This document shows, piece after piece, positions 33,187 through 42,826 of a stretch of 49,343 bases of DNA. The notes under the pieces were generated by a model. The model had not been told where the DNA came from and searched no databases. It worked only from the letters and a program-made list of their open reading frames with translations. Origin of the DNA: Ascidiaceihabitans sp. (GTDB taxonomy: Bacteria > Pseudomonadota > Alphaproteobacteria > Rhodobacterales > Rhodobacteraceae); the NCBI GenBank assembly GCA_028388995.1, contig JAOEQC010000006.1, positions 1 through 49,343 on the forward strand. The letters are read 5' to 3'. Position 1 is the first letter of the stretch, and every line of letters begins with the position of its first letter. A program made the position numbers and the translations under genes.

Positions 33187-35529
33187 ATGACAGTCAAAGA
33201 TATATTCCAGAGCATGGACTACGGCACAGCTCCTGAAAATGCCGCGGAGGCGTTGGCTTGGATTGTCGACAAAGGTGGCAAATTTGGCCACTTCATCGAC
33301 GGGTCATTCACCGAAGCTGGCGAGGGTTTTAATAGCAAAAATCCCGCGGATGGAAATGTATTGGCGACAATCAGCCAAGCGACACAAGCAGATGTGGATT
33401 CGGCTGTTTCAGCCGCACGCAAAGCACAACCGAATTGGGCAGCATTGGGTGGACATGGCCGTGCGCGCATCTTGTACGCTATCGCCCGTCTGTTGCAAAA
33501 GCACAGCCGTTTGCTTGCCGTGCTCGAAACATTAGACAACGGCAAACCGATCCGCGAAAGTCGCGACATCGATGTTCCCTTGGCACAGCGTCATTTCTAT
33601 TATCACGCTGGTATGGCCCAATTGATGGATAGTGAATTGCCTGACCGCGAAGCCTTGGGGGTGTGCGGTCAAATCGTTCCATGGAACTTCCCACTACTCA
33701 TGTTGTCATGGAAAATCGCACCTGCTTTAGCGATGGGTAATACAGTTGTTTTGAAACCAGCGGAATACACATCACTTACAGCTTTGTTGTTTTCGGACAT
33801 CTGCAAACAAGCTGGAGTGCCCGATGGGGTTGTAAACATCGTGACCGGTGATGGCACCGTGGGCGAGATGATTGTCGCCGCTGAAGTGGACAAGATTGCG
33901 TTCACAGGCTCGACAGCAGTTGGGAAACAGATCCGTAAAGCCACTGCAGGATCCAGAAAAACGCTGACGCTCGAGCTGGGCGGCAAGTCGCCCTACATCG
34001 TATTTGACGACGCAGATCTGGACTCAGCCGTTGAGGGATTGGTTGACGCCATTTGGTTCAATCAAGGGCAGGTGTGCTGCGCAGGTTCACGTCTATTGGT
34101 TCAAGAACCAATTGCAGAAACCTTCTATGCCAAGCTGAAAGTCCGCATGGACAAACTGCGCATAGGGAGCCCACTGGATAAGTCCATCGATGTCGGTGCT
34201 ATCGTCGATCAATCGCAGCTTGATACAATAACCCGCATGGTTGCTGAAAACACCGCTGGAACTATGCACCAATCAAGTGCGGCATTGCCTGAGCATGGCC
34301 TGTTCTATCGACCGACGTTGGTCACTGATCTTCATCCAGCTGACACACTGATGCAGGAAGAAATCTTTGGTCCTGTCTTATGCGCCACAACGTTCCGCAC
34401 ACCTGCAGAAGCTGTCGAAGTCGCCAATAACACGCGCTACGGATTGGCCGCAACGGTTTGGAGCGAGAACATTAATCTTGCGCTCGATATTGCACCAAAG
34501 CTTGCCGCTGGCGTTGTGTGGATCAACGGCACCAACATGTTTGACGCTGCTGCCGGCTTTGGCGGTGTGCGCGAAAGCGGTTTTGGCCGCGAAGGCGGCT
34601 GGGAAGGTCTAAGCGCCTACACCAAAGCCAAGGGCCAAACGAAGCCATTGAAACCAATCGCAGCCTTTGAAGGTAATAAAGGGACCAACAAGGATTTGGA
34701 CCGCACGGCGAAGCTGTACATCGGCGGCAAACAAGCGCGTCCTGACAGCGGCTATTCTACCGCAGTCTTCGCCAAATCTGGAAAACTGGTAGGCCATGCT
34801 TCAAACGCATCCCGCAAAGATGTCCGAAACGCTGTAGAGGCCGCGAACGCAGCCAAGGGATGGTCAAAAACCACAGGCCATTTGCGTGCACAGATTCTGT
34901 ACTTCATTGCTGAAAACCTAAGCGCACGGGCAGAGGAATTCGCGGATCGCCTAAACACCCTACAAGGTGACAACAGTGGTCAAAAAGAGGTCGAGGCATC
35001 CATCAGCCGTCTATTCACCTATGCAGCATGGGCGGACAAATACGACGGCCAAGTGCATGGCGTTCCGATGCGCGGTACGGCACTGGCTATGAAGGAACCC
35101 GTAGGCGTCATTGCTGCGCTATGCCCGGACACTGCACCTTTGCTCGGTCTTATATCACTCATGGCCCCTGCCATCGCGATGGGCAACCGTGTGATCCTGA
35201 GTGCATCAGAGGCGTTTCCATTGATCGCCACAGACTTCTTTCAAGTACTCGACACCTCAGACGTGCCAGCTGGTGCCGTTAATATCCTCACCGGCGCGCA
35301 TATTGATGTCGCAAAAACAATGGCAGAACACATGGACATTAATGCGGTTTGGTCCTTCTCTGGGTCTGATCTGAGCAAAGACATTGAAGCTAGCAGCGCC
35401 TCAAACATCAAACGCACTTGGGTGAACAACGGACAAGCCCGTGATTGGATGTCATTCGCTGGCGAAGGAAAAGAATTCCTTGTTGCCGCGACAGAGATCA
35501 AAAACATCTGGATCCCGTATGGCGAATAA
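33187..35529 (+). CDS. ALDH16-type two-domain aldehyde dehydrogenase
   Basis: A 780-residue fusion of an active ALDH domain (about residues 25-480) and a second ALDH-like domain (about 500-770). Domain 1 has the N-terminal motif VPWNFPLLML, NAD site FTGSTAVGKQI, Glu base LELGGKSP and nucleophile Cys297 in NQGQVCCAGSR. Domain 2 keeps the fold pattern (EPVGVIAALCPD, then SFSGSDLS) but lacks the catalytic Cys motif. This is the ALDH16 architecture, known structurally from a Loktanella enzyme and retained with an active first domain in bacteria. Next to deoC it likely oxidises acetaldehyde (or a related aldehyde) to the acid. ATG 33187 follows a weak AGAAAGA site. It ends at a bidirectional terminator. 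Confidence 0.92.
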   Translation: MTVKDIFQSMDYGTAPENAAEALAWIVDKGGKFGHFIDGSFTEAGEGFNSKNPADGNVLATISQATQADVDSAVSAARKAQPNWAALGGHGRARILYAIARLLQKHSRLLAVLETLDNGKPIRESRDIDVPLAQRHFYYHAGMAQLMDSELPDREALGVCGQIVPWNFPLLMLSWKIAPALAMGNTVVLKPAEYTSLTALLFSDICKQAGVPDGVVNIVTGDGTVGEMIVAAEVDKIAFTGSTAVGKQIRKATAGSRKTLTLELGGKSPYIVFDDADLDSAVEGLVDAIWFNQGQVCCAGSRLLVQEPIAETFYAKLKVRMDKLRIGSPLDKSIDVGAIVDQSQLDTITRMVAENTAGTMHQSSAALPEHGLFYRPTLVTDLHPADTLMQEEIFGPVLCATTFRTPAEAVEVANNTRYGLAATVWSENINLALDIAPKLAAGVVWINGTNMFDAAAGFGGVRESGFGREGGWEGLSAYTKAKGQTKPLKPIAAFEGNKGTNKDLDRTAKLYIGGKQARPDSGYSTAVFAKSGKLVGHASNASRKDVRNAVEAANAAKGWSKTTGHLRAQILYFIAENLSARAEEFADRLNTLQGDNSGQKEVEASISRLFTYAAWADKYDGQVHGVPMRGTALAMKEPVGVIAALCPDTAPLLGLISLMAPAIAMGNRVILSASEAFPLIATDFFQVLDTSDVPAGAVNILTGAHIDVAKTMAEHMDINAVWSFSGSDLSKDIEASSASNIKRTWVNNGQARDWMSFAGEGKEFLVAATEIKNIWIPYGE

Positions 35530-35567
35530 AAAAATAGCGCCCGCGGCGATGCCAAGCGCTATTTTTT
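35529..35567. terminator. Bidirectional terminator between ALDH16 and the M16 peptidase gene
   Basis: AAAAAATAGCGC (35529-35540) pairs perfectly with GCGCTATTTTTT (35556-35567) around a 15-base loop. The T-tract is on both strands, so it serves both convergent genes, and it overlaps the stop codons of each. Confidence 0.88.
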
Positions 35568-36885
35568 ATTCAGGCAATGGACCTGTCGTTAAGCCAACTG
35601 GCTTACCAACAACCACAAACTGCAATCCATCCGCATCTAACAGCTCAGCTGCAACACGATTGACGTCTTCCAATGTCACTGCTTCGACTCTGTCGTTGCG
35701 GGTCGCTATGTAATCAATTGGAAAGCCGATCATCTGCATTCCGACCATGATCCGCGCGATGGGCGCATTCCCATCAAACCGCAGTGGATAGGCACCAGTA
35801 ATATAGGTCTTAGCATTGCGCAGCTCTTCGAGAGTCACACCTTTTTCAGCTGCCTTCGACCACTCGTCGCGGATCACTAAAATGGCTTCTGCAATACGAT
35901 CATTGGCTGATGCAACTTGCCCCTGATAGGTTGCTGCGTGATCACGCGGCACAAGGAACGTGCTGACCCCATAAGTTAGACCGCGTTTTTCGCGTACTTC
36001 GTTCATAAGACGACTCTCAAAGGAGCCTCCGCCCAAGACATGATTGAGAATTGTTGCGGCGAAGTAGTCAGGGTCTTCTAGGCCAATCCCTTTGTGTCCA
36101 AACAAGGCGACAGATTGCGGCGTGTCAAAATCCACGACTGTTACGCCACCCTCTATTGTTACCTCAGCGGCCTGCGGTTGGGAGGCACCGGTTTCAGGTA
36201 AACCACCCAAAAGCTCGTCCACGAGTTTGCCCAGCTCAGCAGGTGTAATATCTCCAACCGCACCGACATACAGGCGATCCTTTGCAAAAATATCACCATG
36301 CGCATTTATCAGATCCTCTCGGGTCAATGCAGCTACACTTTCGTTGGTTCCGGACAAATCAGTTGCATAGGGGTGATCTCCAAACGTCATTCGATTGAAA
36401 GCAGCACCCACAATTGCATCAGGATCAGTCGTGTCCGACAACAAACCTGCAAAAACCTGCCCACGAACCCGTTCGATGTCAGATTCGTTAAGATTTGGAT
36501 CAACAATAGATGAACGCAATAGTGCAACTGCATCATCGCGACTTTCAGACAAAAACCTTACGGAAACGGACAATGAATCCGAATTCAAATTATAGGAAAA
36601 ACTAGCCGCTAAATCCTCAACAGCACGGGCAAAGCCACGTGAATCTAAATCGCCTGCGCCCTCTTCCAACAACCCAGTCATTAGGTTTAGCGCGCCACGT
36701 TTCCCTGGGCGATCTAGCGACCCACCTCCACGAAACCGCAACTCAAGCGCCATGAAAGGGATCGACGGTTCTTCAACCAACCATGCGGTAATTCCACCAG
36801 GTGAAATGACTTCTTGGATTTTCACTTCTGCCTGTGCGGGTAATACGGTCAGAAAGCTAATGACTAGAACGCTAAAAATTCTCAT
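35566..36885 (-). CDS. M16-family zinc-peptidase-like subunit lacking the HxxEH motif
   Basis: A 439-residue M16 protein with a signal peptide (MRIFSVLVISFLTVLPAQA). At the position of the zinc motif it reads ALNLMTGLLEEGAGD instead of HxxEH, so it is the non-catalytic partner of a heterodimeric M16B pair. The C-terminal R/Y-containing region (RGLTYGVSTFLVPR) is present, as expected for such partners. ATG 36885 overlaps the catalytic-subunit stop by 4 bases (ATGA). It probably degrades or processes peptides in the periplasm together with its upstream neighbour. Confidence 0.9.
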   Translation of the reverse strand: MRIFSVLVISFLTVLPAQAEVKIQEVISPGGITAWLVEEPSIPFMALELRFRGGGSLDRPGKRGALNLMTGLLEEGAGDLDSRGFARAVEDLAASFSYNLNSDSLSVSVRFLSESRDDAVALLRSSIVDPNLNESDIERVRGQVFAGLLSDTTDPDAIVGAAFNRMTFGDHPYATDLSGTNESVAALTREDLINAHGDIFAKDRLYVGAVGDITPAELGKLVDELLGGLPETGASQPQAAEVTIEGGVTVVDFDTPQSVALFGHKGIGLEDPDYFAATILNHVLGGGSFESRLMNEVREKRGLTYGVSTFLVPRDHAATYQGQVASANDRIAEAILVIRDEWSKAAEKGVTLEELRNAKTYITGAYPLRFDGNAPIARIMVGMQMIGFPIDYIATRNDRVEAVTLEDVNRVAAELLDADGLQFVVVGKPVGLTTGPLPE

Positions 36886-38222
36886 TGGCCTTGCTCCTGT
36901 ACTTTCATCAACCATCCCGTAACTGAGCTCTCTGGAATGATTACCTTTTCGGCAGCGGCCATAATTTCTTCGGGCGTTATCGCCTGCAAAATTTCAGGCC
37001 ATGCTTGAACGTCTTCAACGGTTAATCCAGTGGTCAAAGCCGATCCATAGCGCTGTGCTATCCCATCAACATTGTCGCGTGCGTAAATCTGCTGTGCGCG
37101 AAGCTGTTTTTTCAAACGCTCAACCTGTGCAGGGTCGACGCCTTCTTTCATAAAGCTAGCAACAGCGACGTCCATCGCATCCTCAGCCTCCTGCAGGGTA
37201 ACACCAGGAGCAGGTACAACAATCATATTGAAGGTAGTGTCATCTAAAGATGTCCCACGATAATAGACCGATGAATACACAGCGACCTGCGTATCAAACT
37301 GCAACTTCTCAGTTAGGTATGAGGTCGTGCCACCACCCAATATCTCAGCCAACAAAGTCAACGCTGCTGCTTCTTTTTGTGCACCTTGATCCCGTTCTGG
37401 AGCCAAATATGAACGGCTTACATAAGGTTGCGCCACACGTGCATCGCGAAAGATCACGCGACGCTCGGCGGTTTGGGGTGGTTCCTCTGTGCGCAACCGT
37501 TCAGGCAAGGCAGGATTGAAAGGAATAACGCCATAATACTTTTCAGCCAGTTCACGTACCCCTTCTGGAGTCGCGTCACCAGAAACAACTAGGATAGCGT
37601 TGTTGGGGGAATAGTAGATTTCATAGAATGACAGCGCGTCATCCAAATTCAGCGTTTCCATTTCGTGCATCCAACCAATGACGGGCACGCCATAACGATG
37701 ATTATGATATTGCACCGCACGCATCTGTTCCGAGAACAAAGCACTTGCGCTATTCTCAGTCCGCTGGTTGCGTTCTTCGATAATCACATCACGCTCTGTC
37801 TCGATATTTGCTGGGGTTAGGCGAATGTTGCGCATCCGGTCACTCTCCATGCCCATCATCAGTTCAAGACGATCAGCTGCAATGCGCTGATAGTAGGCTG
37901 TGTAATCATAGCTAGTGAACGCGTTGTCATTGCCACCGTTCGCGGAAACGATGGCCGAGAACTCACCCGATTCTAACTTGTCAGTCGCCTTGAACAAAAG
38001 ATGTTCCAGAAAGTGCGCAACACCTGATGCTCCTTTGGGTTCATCCGCTGACCCAGCGCGATACCATACCATGTGCTGGACGACTGGCGCACGGTGGTCC
38101 TCAACAACAATAACCTGCATTCCATTATCTAGAACAAATGTCGTAACAGGATCTTCGGCCGCCATCACTGAAAGTGGCGTCGACAGCATAAGCGTGGCCA
38201 AAAAGGCGCGCATTCGGGTCAT
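36882..38222 (-). CDS. M16-family zinc peptidase, catalytic subunit
   Basis: A 446-residue periplasmic metallopeptidase. Its signal peptide is MTRMRAFLATLMLSTPLSVMAA. The inverted zinc motif HFLEH is present (His70, Glu73, His74), with the downstream Glu in ETERDVIIEE. The C-terminal half is the second M16 domain. ATG 38222 has AAGGA 7 bases upstream; the longer frame to 38285 has no such site. It overlaps the non-catalytic partner gene and follows the BamF-like lipoprotein gene by 92 bases. Substrate unknown. Confidence 0.92.
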   Translation of the reverse strand: MTRMRAFLATLMLSTPLSVMAAEDPVTTFVLDNGMQVIVVEDHRAPVVQHMVWYRAGSADEPKGASGVAHFLEHLLFKATDKLESGEFSAIVSANGGNDNAFTSYDYTAYYQRIAADRLELMMGMESDRMRNIRLTPANIETERDVIIEERNQRTENSASALFSEQMRAVQYHNHRYGVPVIGWMHEMETLNLDDALSFYEIYYSPNNAILVVSGDATPEGVRELAEKYYGVIPFNPALPERLRTEEPPQTAERRVIFRDARVAQPYVSRSYLAPERDQGAQKEAAALTLLAEILGGGTTSYLTEKLQFDTQVAVYSSVYYRGTSLDDTTFNMIVVPAPGVTLQEAEDAMDVAVASFMKEGVDPAQVERLKKQLRAQQIYARDNVDGIAQRYGSALTTGLTVEDVQAWPEILQAITPEEIMAAAEKVIIPESSVTGWLMKVQEQGQ

Positions 38223-38314
38223 AAGTGATCCTTCTGTTGGGTCAAGTCTTGTCCCAAAACATATGCAACACGCCCTCGCTTTCAATAGTAATCGCAGGAA
38301 CGTGAGATTTTGAA

Positions 38315-38824
38315 TCAGTTGGACAGTGGAGCTGTTGGTGTTGCAATACCACTTTTACGATACAGGCGTACAATCTCATTTGGATCTAAGGCTTGGCCCT
38401 TATAAGCTTCGCCATAGAGATCATCTTTCACGATACGGAACTGGGTAAACCGAATTTTTGATTTGCGAAAAGCAGCATCTTTAGCCGCCAGTTCCGCGCG
38501 TACATTCGGTGTCACACCAAAACGGCTTGCGTGTTGAACGATTGCGCCATCACGCGCAGGTATACTCCCATTTGGATTGCCTCGACGACCGCCCAAAGCC
38601 GCAACAGCATCTTCAAGAGGCGTCGCGTCAACAAGGTTACCTCGACCTGGCGTTGGAGCAGGCAATGCCGCATAACTGGCGGGCTCTTGCAAAGGCTTAG
38701 TTGGGTTTACCAAGAAATCGTCTGGTCCGTTCCCTGGTGCATCAAACTTGCGCAGACCATCATTGGCACAGGCTGTCAGAGACACCACCAAAAGTGAAAT
38801 CACAAAGGGACGCATCTGGCGCAT
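38315..38824 (-). CDS. DUF3035 lipoprotein (BamF-like)
   Basis: A 169-residue lipoprotein. The signal peptide ends with the lipobox LTAC (Cys at about residue 19). The rest is polar with KFDAPGNGPDDFLVNPTKPL, matching DUF3035, which is described as the alphaproteobacterial BamF subunit of the outer-membrane beta-barrel assembly machine. ATG 38824 has GGGAG 6-8 bases upstream. It stands directly after lspA, the signal peptidase that processes such lipoproteins, an apt but not causal pairing. Confidence 0.85.
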   Translation of the reverse strand: MRQMRPFVISLLVVSLTACANDGLRKFDAPGNGPDDFLVNPTKPLQEPASYAALPAPTPGRGNLVDATPLEDAVAALGGRRGNPNGSIPARDGAIVQHASRFGVTPNVRAELAAKDAAFRKSKIRFTQFRIVKDDLYGEAYKGQALDPNEIVRLYRKSGIATPTAPLSN

Positions 38825-38901
38825 CTAGCTTCTCCCAAACTCAATCAATGATCACTCGTAGGTAAATCTTAGGTAGCAATATCGCAGGCTTTGCCCTGAT
38901 G

Positions 38902-39384
38902 TCACGCCCCGTTTTTCGTTGGCCTATTATCTTTGGAAAAGAATACGAGGCCCAGTGCGCCAGCGAAGATAAAAATATCACCAACATTGTAAACAGTCGG
39001 GTTAGTCCAACCACAGCAAGAGGTGTTCAAAAAGTCTAGAACATAACCATAATATATGCGGTCAAATACATTTCCAAGTGCCCCACCGATCAGTAATCCT
39101 GCAGCTATATGCACGATTTTTGGCTGGACGCCTCGCGCGACCCAAACAACGACCGTTATGCAAATGATCACTGCAACGCCGATGAGCGTCCAGCGTGTCA
39201 CTTCAGAGCCGCTCCCAAATAGGCCAAAGTTTACGCCACGGTTTTCACCGTAGCGTAAGTTTAAAACTGGTGGGAGAACGTCCATGCCTTTGCTGGCTGA
39301 GATTCCCATCATGTGAATCACAACATACTTGCTGACCTGATCAGCCAAGAACGCAAGAAATCCAGCAAGAAACATCAATCGCAT
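38902..39384 (-). CDS. lspA: Lipoprotein signal peptidase II
   Basis: A 160-residue aspartic peptidase with four hydrophobic segments that cleaves prolipoproteins in the inner membrane. Conserved blocks: DQVSKYVV near the N-terminus, NRGVNFGLF, GNVFDRIYYGYVLDFL with catalytic Asp, and VYNVGDIFIFAG with the second Asp. The frame extends to 39486, but ATG 39384 has TAAGGAG about 7 bases upstream, and that site includes the purH stop TAA. The gene is therefore translationally close-coupled to purH. Confidence 0.94.
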   Translation of the reverse strand: MRLMFLAGFLAFLADQVSKYVVIHMMGISASKGMDVLPPVLNLRYGENRGVNFGLFGSGSEVTRWTLIGVAVIICITVVVWVARGVQPKIVHIAAGLLIGGALGNVFDRIYYGYVLDFLNTSCCGWTNPTVYNVGDIFIFAGALGLVFFSKDNRPTKNGA

Positions 39385-39394
39385 CGTAGGCTCC

Positions 39395-40981
39395 TTAGTG
39401 ACGGAAGTGGCGCATGCCAGTAAATACCATTGCCAACCCTGCTTCATCAGCAGCAGCGATAACTTCATCATCGCGCATTGAGCCACCCGGTTGAATAAGA
39501 GCGGTTGCGCCTGCTTCAGCCGCAGTGATCAGACCATCAGCGAATGGGAAGAACGCGTCAGACGCCACAACAGACCCCTTGGTTAGCGGTGCTGGCAAAC
39601 CCATGGCTTCGGCCATATCAATGGCTTTGCGCGCGGCAATTCGTGTGCTGTCGACGCGACTCATTTGCCCAGCGCCAACACCAACTGTTGCACCATCTTT
39701 AACGTAGATGATCGCGTTGGATTTAACGTGCTTGGCAACAGTCCATGCAAACATCAAGTCTGACAATTCTTGGTCTGTTGGCGCACGTTTGGTCACAACT
39801 TTCAAATCGTCCAGTGTGATGAACCCGTTGTCTTTGTCTTGGAACAGGTAACCACCAGCCACTTGGCGAATTGTTTGACCAGCAGCCTTGGCATCAGCTA
39901 AACCGTCTGTGGTCAACAAACGAAGGTTCTTTTTCTTTGCGAACACTGCACGTGCCGCGTCATCAGCACCGGGGGCAATCACTACCTCAGTGAAAATCGC
40001 GCTAATCTCTTCTGCTGTTGGGCCATCAAGCGGTTGGTTAACCGCAATAATCCCGCCAAACGCGCTGGTGCGATCGCAATCGAATGCGCGTGAATATGCT
40101 TGAGCCAATGTATCACCGCGCGCAACGCCGCACGGGTTCGCGTGCTTGATGATAGCAACTGCCGGACCTTCGCTTGGATCAAATTCGCTGACCAATTCAA
40201 ACGCCGCATCTGTGTCATTGATGTTATTGTAAGACAGTTCTTTACCTTGGTGCTGCTGCGCTGTCGCAACGCCTGGGCGCAAAGAACCATCGGTATAAAA
40301 GGCTGCTGCTTGGTGTGGATTTTCACCATAGCGCAATGTTTGCGCCAATGTTCCGCCAACGGTGCGACGGCGCGGTGTCTCACTAATTTGCGAGGCCATC
40401 CATGTGCTCACGGCAGTGTCATATGCAGCCGTACGGGCATACGCTGTCTGGGCCAACCGCTGACGCAATCCGTATGAGGTTTGGCCATCGTTGGCTTCAA
40501 GTTCGGCAAGGACGACGTCATAATCCTCGACATCCACAATCACGTTTACAAAGCCGTGGTTCTTAGCACCTGAACGGATCATCGCAGGCCCACCAATATC
40601 GATATTCTCGATCATTTCAGCATATTCAGCGCCGCGCTTGAGTGTCTCTTCAAATGGGTACAGATTCACAACGACCAAGTCGATTGCACCGATATCGTGT
40701 GTGTCCATCGCAGCAACGTGTTCATCATTGTCGCGCAGCGCCAACAAGCCACCATGCACAACAGGGTGAAGCGTCTTAACGCGACCATCCATCATTTCCG
40801 GAAAACCTGTAACCTCAGAAACATCTTTAACAGTCAAACCTGCATCACGCAGCGTTTTTGCGGTTCCGCCTGTGCTGAACAACTCAACTCCACGCGTGGC
40901 TAATGCGGTACCAAAGGCAACCAATCCGGTTTTATCAGAAACAGAAAGCAGAGCGCGGCGAACAGGGTACAGATCAGTCAT
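39395..40981 (-). CDS. purH: Bifunctional AICAR transformylase/IMP cyclohydrolase
   Basis: A 528-residue enzyme carrying out the last two steps of IMP synthesis. The N-terminal cyclohydrolase domain has [10 protein letters not shown] and [13 protein letters not shown], then [15 protein letters not shown]. The C-terminal transformylase domain has [14 protein letters not shown] and [12 protein letters not shown], with the end motif [13 protein letters not shown]. Length is normal. It lies 20 bases after the heparinase-family gene. Confidence 0.97.
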   Translation of the reverse strand: MTDLYPVRRALLSVSDKTGLVAFGTALATRGVELFSTGGTAKTLRDAGLTVKDVSEVTGFPEMMDGRVKTLHPVVHGGLLALRDNDEHVAAMDTHDIGAIDLVVVNLYPFEETLKRGAEYAEMIENIDIGGPAMIRSGAKNHGFVNVIVDVEDYDVVLAELEANDGQTSYGLRQRLAQTAYARTAAYDTAVSTWMASQISETPRRRTVGGTLAQTLRYGENPHQAAAFYTDGSLRPGVATAQQHQGKELSYNNINDTDAAFELVSEFDPSEGPAVAIIKHANPCGVARGDTLAQAYSRAFDCDRTSAFGGIIAVNQPLDGPTAEEISAIFTEVVIAPGADDAARAVFAKKKNLRLLTTDGLADAKAAGQTIRQVAGGYLFQDKDNGFITLDDLKVVTKRAPTDQELSDLMFAWTVAKHVKSNAIIYVKDGATVGVGAGQMSRVDSTRIAARKAIDMAEAMGLPAPLTKGSVVASDAFFPFADGLITAAEAGATALIQPGGSMRDDEVIAAADEAGLAMVFTGMRHFRH

Positions 40982-41001
40982 TTGGAATTGGTCCTTTGAA
41001 G

Positions 41002-42744
41002 TCAGTCAGCTAGGTTAGGTCCATCACGGTTCAAGTCTCTGACCCCAATCGCAGTTTCCTGCGTCTTGGACAAAGACCACCGAATGCGCGTGGCATACTC
41101 TACTGCGCGGCCAGATAGAACGACCTGTTGCGATGCACGTGGCTTTAATCTGCCAGTTTCCAGGTAAACGCTTGGATCTAGGGCCAAATTAAATTTTCCG
41201 TCGTGACGAAAAACCCAGATTTCACCGCTTTTAAGTGCCATTGTGACGGCGGCACCACCCAAATCTAAAGTTGCATCGACTTCTGGGTGTAGATGAAATC
41301 GTACATCAAACGGCACTCCACCAAGGCGTAAATCGTCCATGGAACGATCGAACTGAAGTTTCTGGGCGTCTTCCATCGCCAGTAACATGTCTTCACCAGC
41401 GAGACCGCGGCCATCGAAGGTTAGCTCAAGTGTGCGTGCATGCGTTAGGCCATGGATATCACAAAATCCATCATGACCGCCCTGAAACCGAAGACCATCC
41501 GGGGCTTGGCTTACCTCAATTGGCACGTGTTTTGGTGCATCAACCAAAGTTTCCAAACTGCTAGCACGGACAGCATCGCCAAGTCGCGCGCTTGAATACC
41601 CATCCAAAACCACGGTCGAATGCGATGGTGTTGCACGCCCCGCGCGCCGCCACTCAGCACCAAAAGACGCGCCAGACCCACAGTTCACGACCAGAGGGCG
41701 ACGACCCGATGTCAATTCGAATGCCAGAGTTGAAGCATGTCCACTGCGCGAAGCGTTACCGCGCGGCGGAACCGCTGCGTCGACAATCACGCTGGTCCGC
41801 CCAGCAGACAACCGCGCAAAGCCCATGGATAACCCATCCGGTTGGCTAGTTTTGATACCAGCCGCTGCCAGTGCTTGATCCAACCAACCTTCTTGCCCAC
41901 GTCCACCACCGTGAAAACGGGCTAACCCACCATCAGAGTGGCGCAAAGTTCGTAATGTTGGGGTGATGCGCTCAATCGCACCCAGATGCTCAGCTGGCAC
42001 CTCAAGGCCAGCTTCTTCCAGTGCTGCGGCCGCCCATGTCAGCAACGCATAGACCGCAAGTAACTCTTCAGGATTACGTGCTGGCAACCCACCCTCATTA
42101 TCGACCTGAACAGCGCATTCTTTAGCCAACGCTTTAATTGCAGGTTTGGCCAAGCCCTCCATACCTTGCAAGGAAAGGCCTGCGTAAATCAGCCCTGTAA
42201 GCGCCTCAAAGCGCGGCAAACCGGGACTCGCGCTGTGCCAGCGTTTGGACAAAAAGGTCGTCTGTTGGGCAAGCGATAGATAAAATGCATCGGAGCGATC
42301 ACTTTCTTGGCCGCGCAAAACGAATAAAGCATGGTTGATCCAGCGAATAAGGCGGCGACCTGTCAGATCAGGCGTCCAACCCGCACCTGAACCACGCCCA
42401 AATTGGGCGATCCACTCCCATAACCAAGATTGCATGCTTGCTCGTGAAAACGTGTCACCAACAGCGGCCAAATCGTCCATCCATGCGAAACCATGCAAAT
42501 CGCCCTCAAACGCAGCATTGGGAGCTTTGAGCGCCCAAATTGATGCATTGGGGGCTTCGATCAAATATCCAGAAAATAGAAAATTTCCAGCAACCAATTG
42601 GCGGCCTTTTGCAAAACTACCGATCGTTCGAGGTTCTGGCGAAGACACAAATCCTGTAGCGGCCCGTGTGCGGGTCGCAAGTCGTGCATATACTCGATTT
42701 AGGAACCGCTCTTTGCGCGCGGTGAACCCATTTGGATTTGACAT
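41002..42744 (-). CDS. Heparinase II/III family protein
   Basis: A 580-residue protein with an N-terminal alpha-helical toroid (about residues 60-300) and a C-terminal beta domain starting near [13 protein letters not shown], the Heparinase_II_III pattern. No signal peptide is evident, unlike secreted polysaccharide lyases, so it may act in the cytoplasm or lack lyase activity. AAGAAGG lies upstream of ATG 42744. It sits between rsmB and purH, an order I recall as common in Rhodobacterales. Function unknown; a role in glycan or envelope processing is possible. Confidence 0.85.
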   Translation of the reverse strand: MSNPNGFTARKERFLNRVYARLATRTRAATGFVSSPEPRTIGSFAKGRQLVAGNFLFSGYLIEAPNASIWALKAPNAAFEGDLHGFAWMDDLAAVGDTFSRASMQSWLWEWIAQFGRGSGAGWTPDLTGRRLIRWINHALFVLRGQESDRSDAFYLSLAQQTTFLSKRWHSASPGLPRFEALTGLIYAGLSLQGMEGLAKPAIKALAKECAVQVDNEGGLPARNPEELLAVYALLTWAAAALEEAGLEVPAEHLGAIERITPTLRTLRHSDGGLARFHGGGRGQEGWLDQALAAAGIKTSQPDGLSMGFARLSAGRTSVIVDAAVPPRGNASRSGHASTLAFELTSGRRPLVVNCGSGASFGAEWRRAGRATPSHSTVVLDGYSSARLGDAVRASSLETLVDAPKHVPIEVSQAPDGLRFQGGHDGFCDIHGLTHARTLELTFDGRGLAGEDMLLAMEDAQKLQFDRSMDDLRLGGVPFDVRFHLHPEVDATLDLGGAAVTMALKSGEIWVFRHDGKFNLALDPSVYLETGRLKPRASQQVVLSGRAVEYATRIRWSLSKTQETAIGVRDLNRDGPNLAD

Positions 42745-42826
42745 AGTGCTCTACCTTCTTACGCTCTAGGGGCGTTTGAAAGATTAATGCCCTGTTAGGG
42801 TCAGAAAGTCACCAATTTTGCCAAAA

